DNA from: Clostridiales bacterium
Lineage (GTDB): Bacteria; Bacillota; Clostridia; Lachnospirales; WQUN01
DNA: 58,829 bases
Direction of reading: 5' to 3'
NCBI GenBank assembly: GCA_031271295.1
Contig: JAISVZ010000015.1
Coordinates: forward strand, 1-58,829
Shown here: positions 8,379-15,618 of the stretch, one piece after another
Position numbering within the stretch: position 1 is the first letter of the stretch
How the letters are laid out: the number at the start of each line of letters is the position of its first letter
Notes under the pieces: generated by a model
Database searches by the model: none
What the model saw: only the letters and a program-made list of their open reading frames with translations
What the model was told of the DNA's origin: nothing
Translations under genes and position numbers: made by a program

Positions 8379-8426
8379 TTTTATTACTCCCTTCATTATA
8401 TAATTGAGCTTATTAAAGCTCTTAAA

Positions 8427-9524
8427 TCACATGTTTAAAGCGTTATCCATTCCCGCGAGTTCAAGAAACTCGTCACGGTAAATCCAGTAATATGTTTCTT
8501 TTATGCCGGTATCTTTGTTGTACCGGTTAAAGTTAAGCGCGGTACATACGTTGGTTTCATCCGGTTCCCCCGTGCCGACGCTTGCAACGGTAAAGTTCTC
8601 ATAATCATCCGTGCGGAAAACAATTAAACGCGGGTCAACCTTATGCCTATAATCCGGTGAAGCCAATTCCGGTATCTTATCATAGGATTCGAACACCTCA
8701 ACCGGGCCGTAGAAAAGGCTCTCTATTCTTATACCGTCGGTATTTTGCGTATTGTTGTTACGGTTTTTGGAAAAGGCGCTACCGGTATCACCTGCTGCTT
8801 CGCCGCTGCCATAAGTATTTGGCGCCGGGTAAGCGTTTTGAATTTCAACTATCTCCCAATAGCCGGAGCCGTAACCGTTGTTTTCCAAGTCCTTTTTATT
8901 ATCCGGCAACAGTGCGTTAAGGTCGGCGCCGCCGCTTAATACGTATACGTTTCCGCTTCCGTCGTCAGATATTTTGCCTCGCGGAAAAACAAGCGTATGT
9001 TGGTACTCAAGTTCGTCTAAGTAATCAAAGACGTTTTCGTCCGGTACGCGCCCATCAACATTTTTTACGCCCACCGAATACCTAAAGTTAATATGTAATG
9101 TGCGAGTACCGCCCGATTGCGGGAAATACAAGATAAAAACATCCGCAGGGACAGCCCGTTTTGTTTGGTTTGGATCCGCCACACACAGCAGACCGGATAT
9201 TAAGATACATTCCTCTGCGCCTTCGTAAAAGAACCCGGCATCCAAATCCGTTATATAAAACGAGCGCCAGTCCGTAATATTTTCGCCTGTTACCGTGTTA
9301 TACGCCGACGTACCTTCGCCAAGGCTTAACACCAACTTCTTACTTCCGTTGCTTTTAAGCTGATAAACCTTGTTGGTTATTGCCTCGTAGGTACCGTAGT
9401 ATGCAGTTTCAACGTAACGCGGCTCGGTAACGTCGAAAGACAGAGCGCCGCGTACCTGCGTTTGCAAAGGTAAAACGGCGAGCAGCACAGTAACAGCGAA
9501 TAAAACAATAAATTTCTTAGTCAT
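8427..9524 (-). CDS. Secreted protein of unknown function
   Basis: 365 residues with a clear signal peptide (MTKK, then a hydrophobic stretch to about residue 24, with QVRGA as a likely cleavage region). There is no lipobox, membrane segment or sortase motif. The mature part is rich in Tyr, Asp and Asn with beta-type patterning, and has a Gly/Asn-rich linker at about 235-260 (GSGEAAGDTGSAFSKNRNNN). I recognise no family. ATG is preceded by GGGGATGG about 6 bases away. It lies between the glycine-zipper operon and the kinase gene on the same strand and may be a surface partner of the kinase ectodomain; that is inference from position. Confidence 0.6.
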   Translation of the reverse strand: MTKKFIVLFAVTVLLAVLPLQTQVRGALSFDVTEPRYVETAYYGTYEAITNKVYQLKSNGSKKLVLSLGEGTSAYNTVTGENITDWRSFYITDLDAGFFYEGAEECILISGLLCVADPNQTKRAVPADVFILYFPQSGGTRTLHINFRYSVGVKNVDGRVPDENVFDYLDELEYQHTLVFPRGKISDDGSGNVYVLSGGADLNALLPDNKKDLENNGYGSGYWEIVEIQNAYPAPNTYGSGEAAGDTGSAFSKNRNNNTQNTDGIRIESLFYGPVEVFESYDKIPELASPDYRHKVDPRLIVFRTDDYENFTVASVGTGEPDETNVCTALNFNRYNKDTGIKETYYWIYRDEFLELAGMDNALNM

Positions 9525-9716
9525 TTAAAACCATCCCCTTTTAGTTCGTTTTTCATTTAACCGCAACGCTATACCGAAGGCGGAAAACATACGCCTAAAC
9601 AGAGCGCAATTCGCAATGCGGAAGCCGATTGACGCTAAGCTTACGGTAAACGGTTTCGCACCTCGGTATATCTTTCCTAAGAGCTGCGCTTATCGTATCA
9701 CAGTTTTTAATGTAAT

Positions 9717-9738
9717 AAATATGCCAACAGCATATTTG
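9717..9738 (-). terminator. Weak hairpin downstream of kinase gene
   Basis: AAATATGC, a 5-base loop, then GCATATTT, just beyond the kinase stop codon. AT-rich stem and short T-run, so termination would be inefficient. Confidence 0.35.
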
Positions 9739-9746
9739 TTAAAAAC

Positions 9747-12356
9747 TTAGTAAATACGTTTAAACTCATATTTTCCGGTATAATCCGGCAGCGATTCTAT
9801 ATTATCGCCAATCAATTTATCAAAAACATATAAATAGCCGTCGTAAAAATGAAAATATAAAGATCCGTATCCGTCTATGCTTGCCTCATAAAAGCTATCC
9901 TTTTTTAGCATCGCCGCACCCGATATATCATTTTCTTCCGTTTTAATTCTATATGCCAACCCGTCGCCAACCTGCGTTATATACAACTCGCTGTTAATGC
10001 CCTCCTGATAATAAAAACCCTGTATATTTGCGGTTTTGCTTGTATTACCGTCAAGAATTACAGGAGAAGCGCCATGCAAATTAAACCATGTAAACAAGTA
10101 ATTATAATGAAGATCGGATTTTTGGTCAGGTTCGTTTGTGTAAAAATATGATGCTCCGTTATAATAAAGACCGATGTAAATTTCCCCCTTTCCGTTTATC
10201 TCAAGATAAGCGTTAAGTACATCGGGATTTTCAGTCTCTTGACTGGAAAATATATACGAGTCGTCCCAATCCATATATCCGGATACTCCGTAATTCGAAA
10301 TATTCTCATAAAAGTATTCGTATTTATCACCCAATAAAAATTTAACCGTCTGCGTAAGAGAAAGCGAATCAAGTACGGAAATTACATTATTGTTGCTGCT
10401 TTCAACAGTTTCTTTTAGCCTGAATATTGGTTTTGGCAGGTAATCATACGTAATATCTTCCTCGTCCGCCGAATTTTGAACAAGTGCGCCTGTAACATAC
10501 TTGCCGTTGTACACTTGCGCATTCCCTCGGGCGGATTCCGTCAGCTTATCAAATACAAGCATGTATCCGTCATAGAAATGGAAATACATATATCCGTAAT
10601 CCTCTATATACGCCTCGTAATAATCGCCTTTAGCTTCAGCTGTTCCTTTTATTGTTTGTTCATTTGACCTAATCTCATACTCCAATCCGTTTTCACGCTG
10701 TGTGAAATTTAATTCAAAACCGTTCTTTGGGTTCGAATATAGCGCTTCCACATTATCCAACCTGCTTTTTTCCCCGTTAAGTACAACAGACGAACCGCTG
10801 TTATAGTTAAACCAATCCCAATGATAACTGCTGTTTAGTTCATTTCTTTGCAGTTCCAATGCCCTTGGAGTAAGCGCATAATAAGATAAAATTTCCGGTA
10901 AATTTGTATAATAATATAAAACTCCTTCATTATACACACCGATGTATACATCGCCATAGAAGCCCATTTCAAAATACGCGTCGGAAGTGTCTAAGCCGGT
11001 TTTATCATAATGAAAAAAAAAGTGATTTCCGGTTAACTTAGAAGACATATAATACCCGCCTTCCGTCATACGTTTATAGAAAAATTCGTAGTTATCACCT
11101 GTCATCTGTTTAGTATCTATATTCTCAAATCCGTCAATTACCTCACCTAAATTATCCATATCCTCATAAAGTAAGTCACCTGAATTAAATGTTTCCTCAA
11201 CAAGTTCATGTAAACCAAAAGTAATTTTAGGTCTATGTTCAAGTGAAGGTGAAACCGGATTCTGATTAGATGAAGTGTTCGGTTCCAAAACTGCCGGTAA
11301 TTCGGAAGCTTTCTCAGGTTCCAATTCCGTTGATGAATCGGAAGTTTGCTCCGGTTCTATTTCCTGCGAAGAATCTGAAGCTTTCTCCGGTTCTATTTCC
11401 TGCGTTAAATCGGAAATTTTCTCCGGTTCCAATTCCGCCGGTAAATCGGAATCCTGCCCCCGGTTTGTATTTGAGCCGGAAATCTCTAACACTGCTTCAT
11501 GTGCAGTTTGGTTGTAAGAGTTCTCGGCAGACGGCGGATTAAGCAAATGCCTCAGCCCGAAGAACAGCAAAACGAACGCGGCACAAGCGGCGGCTCCAAT
11601 TGCAATTCTTAAACCATTCCTTTTAATTTGTACTATGGCTTTGCGCAGTTCCGATACGTTTTGATAGCGCCTTGCCGGCGAAATATCGCAGCACTTTTTG
11701 ATTATCGGCGTTAAAGTGCCGCAATCATTAAGCGGTACGTCCGGTGCCAACTGTTTGCCTGTTAATAACGTAACCATTAATTTACCAACCGCGTAAATAT
11801 CTGTTCTCGCATCCGTTTGCGCGTAACCAAATTGCTCCGGCGCGGCGTAATACTCCGTACCCAAAGCTTTAGTATCGGATTTGCCGCCGCTGTTATAATT
11901 GCGCGATATATCAAAATCAATAAGTTTAGGCGTACCGTCGTCGGTAATTATGATATTGGACGGTTTTATATCCCTATGAATTATTGGCGGATTTGCGAAA
12001 TGGAGCTGCTCTAACGTATCGCACAGCGTTAAAACCCAAGCAATTACCTGTTTTGTGTCAGATTTACCTTGATTTCCTATAATCTCGTCTAACCTTGTGC
12101 CTGATATGTATTCTTCTATAACACAAATTTGAGCTTCGTCTTCAATTATGTGGTGTATTTTAGGAATATTCTTAGGCGGGTTTGCCTGCAGCTGCTTATA
12201 AACGTTTGTATCGGCGTCGCTTGGTAAAAGCCGTTTAACAAAAGGACGGTCGGATGCCTCATCAAGTACCATATATACCTTGCTGCGTCCTTCATCGGAA
12301 AGAATACGGATTTCTTTAAACCGTGAAAGGATGTACTCGCTCTCTAAGTTAGACAT
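9747..12356 (-). CDS. Transmembrane Ser/Thr protein kinase with duplicated ectodomain
   Basis: 869 residues. The N-terminal Hanks-type kinase domain (about 12-240) has Lys41 in FVKRLL, HRDIKPSN at 127-134 and a DFD triad (147-149) in place of DFG; the glycine-rich loop is poor (SDEGRSKVYM). APE is present (172-174). One membrane segment follows (about 252-268). Next is a Glu/Pro-rich linker of 12-residue repeats (SD...EIEPEK), encoded by 36-bp repeats at 11281-11454. The outside part is two similar halves, each ending in an SIDGYGSLYFHFYDGY- or IEDYGYMYFHFYDGY-type motif. PASTA repeats are absent. It is likely a membrane signal sensor. The ATG has AAGGAG 7 bases upstream. It is divergent from an XRE regulator. 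Confidence 0.85.
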   Translation of the reverse strand: MSNLESEYILSRFKEIRILSDEGRSKVYMVLDEASDRPFVKRLLPSDADTNVYKQLQANPPKNIPKIHHIIEDEAQICVIEEYISGTRLDEIIGNQGKSDTKQVIAWVLTLCDTLEQLHFANPPIIHRDIKPSNIIITDDGTPKLIDFDISRNYNSGGKSDTKALGTEYYAAPEQFGYAQTDARTDIYAVGKLMVTLLTGKQLAPDVPLNDCGTLTPIIKKCCDISPARRYQNVSELRKAIVQIKRNGLRIAIGAAACAAFVLLFFGLRHLLNPPSAENSYNQTAHEAVLEISGSNTNRGQDSDLPAELEPEKISDLTQEIEPEKASDSSQEIEPEQTSDSSTELEPEKASELPAVLEPNTSSNQNPVSPSLEHRPKITFGLHELVEETFNSGDLLYEDMDNLGEVIDGFENIDTKQMTGDNYEFFYKRMTEGGYYMSSKLTGNHFFFHYDKTGLDTSDAYFEMGFYGDVYIGVYNEGVLYYYTNLPEILSYYALTPRALELQRNELNSSYHWDWFNYNSGSSVVLNGEKSRLDNVEALYSNPKNGFELNFTQRENGLEYEIRSNEQTIKGTAEAKGDYYEAYIEDYGYMYFHFYDGYMLVFDKLTESARGNAQVYNGKYVTGALVQNSADEEDITYDYLPKPIFRLKETVESSNNNVISVLDSLSLTQTVKFLLGDKYEYFYENISNYGVSGYMDWDDSYIFSSQETENPDVLNAYLEINGKGEIYIGLYYNGASYFYTNEPDQKSDLHYNYLFTWFNLHGASPVILDGNTSKTANIQGFYYQEGINSELYITQVGDGLAYRIKTEENDISGAAMLKKDSFYEASIDGYGSLYFHFYDGYLYVFDKLIGDNIESLPDYTGKYEFKRIY
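11281..11454. repeat. In-frame minisatellite, 36-bp units in kinase linker
   Basis: Four full 36-bp units begin at 11305, 11341, 11377 and 11413, with a partial unit on each side. They encode 12-residue Ser/Asp-Glu-Pro repeats between the membrane segment and the ectodomain, so copy number would set stalk length. Confidence 0.9.
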
Positions 12357-12379
12357 GGGAATTCTCCTTAATATTTTTA

Positions 12380-12408
12380 TTGTATCATCTGCAATATCAT
12401 GGTAATAT
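12380..12408 (+). promoter_or_regulatory. Promoter of XRE regulator
   Basis: TTGTAT (12380-12385), 17 bases, TAATAT (12403-12408), about 40 bases before the regulator's ATG and overlapping the divergent kinase upstream region. A shared control region for both genes is plausible. Confidence 0.5.
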
Positions 12409-12450
12409 ATTTATGTATTACAGTCAACAATTGAGATTTGAGGGCGGCGA

Positions 12451-12882
12451 ATGAAGAAAAAAACAGACGATATAGCGGCGGAAATTAAAAATACCGGCGA
12501 TATAGAAACGTATATGCGTGAAAATAGCGGTGAATTCAGCAGCGTTATGTTTCAGCGAACGCTTAAACAGCTGTGCGGCAAAAGCGGTTTGTCGCAGGAA
12601 ACTATTGCCGAACGCTCAATGTTAAGCCACGGGTTTGTAAATAACCTTTTGAATAACGCAAAAAAATCCCGCCGTGACACCGTTATAAAACTGGCGTTCG
12701 GACTGGGACTTAATGTTGACGATACAAACCGGCTGTTAAAACTCGCTGGGCACGGAGAATTATACCCGCGCATAGAACGTGACGCAATTATATTGTTTTG
12801 CCTGAATAAAGGCGTTAGCCTAATAGATACCAACATTCTGCTTCAAAAGCGGCTTCAGGTTTTGCTCACTTCTGTGAGTTAA
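12451..12882 (+). CDS. XRE-family helix-turn-helix protein
   Basis: 143 residues. A lambda-repressor-type HTH lies at about residues 32-88: FQRTLKQLCGKSGLSQETIA, then SMLSHGFVNNLLNNAKKSRR and a DTVIKLAFGLGLNVDDTNRL helix pair. The C-terminal 50 residues are helical and may mediate dimerisation. The ribosome site is GAGGGCGG about 4 bases before ATG. It is divergent from the kinase gene with a 94-base gap. XRE/kinase pairing suggests it controls the kinase or is its target, which is inference. Confidence 0.8.
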   Translation: MKKKTDDIAAEIKNTGDIETYMRENSGEFSSVMFQRTLKQLCGKSGLSQETIAERSMLSHGFVNNLLNNAKKSRRDTVIKLAFGLGLNVDDTNRLLKLAGHGELYPRIERDAIILFCLNKGVSLIDTNILLQKRLQVLLTSVS

Positions 12883-12910
12883 GCATCACCCTTTACTAAA
12901 GATAATCGCG

Positions 12911-12939
12911 TTGACATACTCACGCAACACATTTATAAT
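12911..12939 (+). promoter_or_regulatory. Consensus sigma-A promoter of toxin peptide
   Basis: Exact TTGACA (12911-12916), 17-base spacer, exact TATAAT (12934-12939). Full consensus is rare and typical of type I toxin genes that are held down by an RNA antitoxin. The predicted start is near 12946, about 45 bases before the ORF. Confidence 0.85.
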
Positions 12940-12990
12940 TCTAACAAGCATATTGCGGGCGGCATTATCGGCTGAACTCTGAAAGTAGGG

Positions 12991-13101
12991 ATGCCGGTGG
13001 ATTTTTTAACTATAATCTTTATAATTGTTGCGATAGTTTCGATAGCAGTAACTTTAGTATCCATAAATAAGTCGAAAGACGAAAAAAAGCCACCCCGCTA
13101 A
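12991..13101 (+). CDS. Putative type I toxin (holin-like small membrane peptide)
   Basis: A 36-residue peptide (34 if GTG 12997 is used, which is better placed for the upstream AGTAGGG). A single hydrophobic helix (FLTIIFIIVAIVSIAVTLV) is followed by a charged basic tail (NKSKDEKKPPR). This is the shape of Firmicute type I toxins of the TxpA/BsrG/holin-like class; the family assignment is by shape, not by a search. The gene has a perfect consensus promoter and a convergent antisense promoter downstream, and its stop codon lies in a hairpin shared with the antisense terminator. The left repeat copy carries a broken version. Confidence 0.6.
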   Translation: MPVDFLTIIFIIVAIVSIAVTLVSINKSKDEKKPPR

Positions 13102-13252
13102 GGTATGGCTTATTTTTTCTTAACTTTCCAAAAAAGTTGAGTTCAGCTATGACCGCCCCGCAAGCAATATGCGAACCTGAGAGAGTGTTAAGGCGCGCTC
13201 TCTCTTTTTTTGCGAACCCAAGAGAGGGTGTATGTTCCCTCTCTTTCATTTT
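13082..13252 (-). ncRNA. Predicted antisense antitoxin RNA, right copy
   Basis: The RNA is predicted to start near 13252 from a minus-strand TTGACA-17-TAAAAT promoter and to end at the hairpin AAGCCA...TGGCTT followed by seven T (13082-13088). The toxin mRNA (about 12946 to 13211) and this RNA would overlap by about 125 bases at their 3' ends, the arrangement known for bsrG/SR4 and txpA/RatA. Ends are inferred. Confidence 0.6.
13179..13211 (+). terminator. Terminator of toxin mRNA
   Basis: GAGAGAG, a 12-base loop, CTCTCTC, then seven T. A second hairpin (AAGAGAGGG/CCCTCTCTT) follows at about 13220-13246 and lies near the 5' end of the antisense RNA. Confidence 0.7.
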
Positions 13253-13258
13253 ATCTAA

Positions 13259-13287
13259 ATTTTAAGGGTTTTATTCACAATTGTCAA
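13259..13287 (-). promoter_or_regulatory. Sigma-A promoter of antisense RNA, right copy
   Basis: Minus-strand TTGACA (13282-13287), 17 bases, TAAAAT (13259-13264), with one spacer base different from the left copy. Confidence 0.8.
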
Positions 13288-13298
13288 GATTTAAAATC

Positions 13299-13509
13299 AT
13301 AGCAAGCGACGGCAAAAACGCAAAACCTTACGGCGGGGTAACACCTACCTGCCGGACAAAATCTCCCCTAACTGCCCTAACAAATTCCCGTTTCCAACCG
13401 ATATATTCCCCACATTTTTTATTACGCCATTGCAAGGTGCCGCGTGTATACAGACATAAACCCGTACAACCGCGAATACACTCTAATAACAAGGTAACCG
13501 GAGGGAAAA
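13299..13509. other. Gap between repeat and spoVB
   Basis: Together with the repeat this makes about 400 bases without a long gene. After the repeat ends there is no supportable ORF, hairpin or consensus promoter; the spoVB ribosome site GGAGGG lies at its right end. Confidence 0.5.
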
Positions 13510-15057
13510 ATGAGTGCAAAAAGCGTTGCTCAAAGCGCGATGATTCTTACCGCGGCAGGGCTCATTACAAGGGTGCTCGGTTTTGTTTACCGCATTTACC
13601 TCTCTAACGCCATAGGTGCGCAGGGCATGGGTTTGTACCAGCTTATTATGCCCGTGTATTCTCTTGCGTGGTCGGTATCGTGCGCGGGTTTTACAACAGC
13701 TATATCCAAGCTGACCGCAGCGCAGAGGGCGCAGGGCGGGTACGGAAATATATGGCGCATAATTAGAATCTGCGTTTTAATTTCCACCGTTATCGCCGTA
13801 AGCCTGTCGTACGTTTTGTACTTTTTCGCCTCCGAGGCGGCGCTGTTTTTCTTTAAGGATGAACGCGTAATACTGCCGCTTAAGGTTCTTGCGCTGTGTT
13901 TTCCCGCTATGGCGGCGGGCAGTTGTTTGCGGGGTTTTTTTTACGGTATGCGCGAAAGCGTTGTTCCGGCAATAAATCAAGTTTTGGAACAAAGCGTGCG
14001 TATGGCGGTTATTTTTTTTATAGCGCAGTATTTTATTCCGCACGGGTTAACTTACGCCTGCGCGGCTTGTGTTATAGGCATTGTGGCGGAAGAAATTTTT
14101 TCTTTCCTGTTTGTTTTCGCTTCGTTTCGTAAATTTAAGCGCATAAACCAGCATAAACAAAAACCGTCGCTTAGTTATAAAAACGCGTTAAAACTGATTC
14201 TTGCAATTTGCCTGCCGCTTGCGGGCAACCGAATTTCGGGCTCGCTTTTAGGTGCGCTTGAAAACACGCTGATGCCTCAGCGCCTTGCCATTTTTTCCGG
14301 CTCCGGCGCGGACGCTATGGCGTCTTTCGGAAAACTCAGCGGTATGGCTATGCCGCTTATATTTTTTCCGTCCGCGTTTTTAACTTCGCTTTCGGTCTCT
14401 TTGCTTCCGGTAATTTCGGAAGCGCACGCAACAAACAATACAAAGCGCATTAACCGCACGGTATCGAAAACAATTCTTTTTACGGCAGTTGTGGGAATTG
14501 GCGCGGCGGGGCTTTTTACCGTGTTTTCAAACGAGATGGGAAGCGCCGTTTATAAGCAGGACATAGGGCATTATCTTAGAATTTTGGGGGTAATGTGCCC
14601 GTTTTTATATATCCAAATGACAATTTCGGGAATACTGAACGGCTTAGGTTTTCAGGTTTTTATTTTCCGCAACAGTTTGCTTTCGTCTATAATTACAATC
14701 TTATTTGTATACTTTTACGTGCCGGTAAAAGGTGTGGACGGCTTTCTTTTGGGTTGGTTTGTAAGCCTTCTAATTACCTGTGCTCTGGATTTGCATAAGC
14801 TGAAAAAAAATGTTGAGATTGCAATAAATTTTTCCGATTTAATTATTAAGCCGCTTTTAGCGTCGTTTTTGGCTTCTCTTGCCGCGCGGCTTTTGGCGGT
14901 ACATTTTTTATTTGCCCGCTTCGGGCAATTGCCTGGGCTAATAATTGCGATTGCCGTAATTTGCGCTTTATACGTTGGGCTTATTGTGGCAACCGGCTGC
15001 GTTATGCCGGAGGATATACGTTTTATTTTCCCGGCAAAAAAACAAAAAAGAGCATAA
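13510..15057 (+). CDS. spoVB: Stage V sporulation protein B-like flippase
   Basis: 515 residues with about 14 membrane segments and the MATE/MVF-type start typical of SpoVB (AGLITRVLGFVYRIYLSNAI, then GAQGMGLYQLIMPVYSLAW). SpoVB is a lipid-linked oligosaccharide transporter of the MOP superfamily needed for spore cortex synthesis; YtgP/MurJ-like paralogues flip lipid II. Length is normal. GGAGGG lies 5 bases before ATG. It is followed by an S1-domain gene on the same strand with its own promoter. Assignment to SpoVB rather than another MOP paralogue is likely but not certain. Confidence 0.87.
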   Translation: MSAKSVAQSAMILTAAGLITRVLGFVYRIYLSNAIGAQGMGLYQLIMPVYSLAWSVSCAGFTTAISKLTAAQRAQGGYGNIWRIIRICVLISTVIAVSLSYVLYFFASEAALFFFKDERVILPLKVLALCFPAMAAGSCLRGFFYGMRESVVPAINQVLEQSVRMAVIFFIAQYFIPHGLTYACAACVIGIVAEEIFSFLFVFASFRKFKRINQHKQKPSLSYKNALKLILAICLPLAGNRISGSLLGALENTLMPQRLAIFSGSGADAMASFGKLSGMAMPLIFFPSAFLTSLSVSLLPVISEAHATNNTKRINRTVSKTILFTAVVGIGAAGLFTVFSNEMGSAVYKQDIGHYLRILGVMCPFLYIQMTISGILNGLGFQVFIFRNSLLSSIITILFVYFYVPVKGVDGFLLGWFVSLLITCALDLHKLKKNVEIAINFSDLIIKPLLASFLASLAARLLAVHFLFARFGQLPGLIIAIAVICALYVGLIVATGCVMPEDIRFIFPAKKQKRA

Positions 15058-15061
15058 AACA

Positions 15062-15090
15062 TTGAACGGATTTTTGTGTTGTGATATACT
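15062..15090 (+). promoter_or_regulatory. Promoter of S1-domain gene
   Basis: TTGAAC (15062-15067), 17 bases, TATACT (15085-15090), about 70 bases before the start codon. Confidence 0.6.
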
Positions 15091-15159
15091 ACACATTATT
15101 TGAAGTAAACTTAGGGTATACAGGTTTGCCTGGTCTTTGGCGGAAGGATGAGGGTTTTA

Positions 15160-15585
15160 ATGAGTTTGGATTTAAAGCAGGGGAGCATTTTGGAAGGTAA
15201 AGTTGCAAAAATAAAACCGTTTGGCGCTTTGGTACAGCTACCCGGTAATGTTTTTGGGCTTGTTCATATCTCCAATATCTCGTCGTCATTTGTGCAAAAT
15301 GTGGACGATTTTGTTTGCGTTGGGGATACCGTGCGGGTTAAGGTTTTATCCGCGGACGAAAAGTCCAACAAAATTTCGCTCTCAATTAAAGACGCGATTG
15401 GTGAAAATCCGAATCAAGGCGAAGGTTCCCCAAACCCGGACGACGAGGAAGCGCCAAGGTACTCATCGCCGCCTTCGGTTGTTTCGTCCGGCACAAATTC
15501 TTCTTTCGAGGAGAAATTCAAAGAGTATGTAAAATCGTCAAACGAGAGGCTCGCCAGTATAAATAAAAGAAATAAAAAGCGATAA
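15160..15585 (+). CDS. S1 RNA-binding domain protein (YabR/GSP13 type)
   Basis: 141 residues from ATG 15160, chosen because GAGGG is 5 bases upstream; the ATG at 15148 sits inside the ribosome site. A single S1 domain covers about residues 5-75 (GSILEGKVAKIKPFGALVQL, GLVHISNIS, VGDTVRVKVLSAD, KISLSIKD), followed by a disordered Pro/Ser/Glu-rich region and a lysine-rich C-terminus. This matches the small S1 proteins YabR/general stress protein 13, which bind ribosomes or RNA. A bidirectional terminator follows directly. Confidence 0.85.
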   Translation: MSLDLKQGSILEGKVAKIKPFGALVQLPGNVFGLVHISNISSSFVQNVDDFVCVGDTVRVKVLSADEKSNKISLSIKDAIGENPNQGEGSPNPDDEEAPRYSSPPSVVSSGTNSSFEEKFKEYVKSSNERLASINKRNKKR

Positions 15586-15615
15586 AAAAAAAGTACCCAA
15601 AGGGTACTTTTTTAT
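15584..15615. terminator. Bidirectional terminator
   Basis: A-run, AAGTACCC, three-base loop, GGGTACTT, T-run. It serves both the S1 gene and the convergent GH9 gene. Confidence 0.85.
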
Positions 15616-15618
15616 TGT

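Larger units (their letters stand above)
13011..13298. repeat. Direct repeat, right copy (type I TA locus)
   Basis: About 288 bp matching 5581-5865. It contains most of the toxin ORF, the AAGCCA...TGGCTT hairpin (about 13087-13111), a terminator (GAGAGAG 13179-13185, CTCTCTC 13198-13204, seven T), a second hairpin AAGAGAGGG/CCCTCTCTT and the antisense promoter. This copy appears functional. Confidence 0.9.

Noticed and set aside
5581..13298. Prophage or integrative element bounded by att sites
   Set aside because: The long repeats are gene-sized toxin loci, not short att cores; there is no integrase, excisionase or phage gene inside, and no tRNA at either end.
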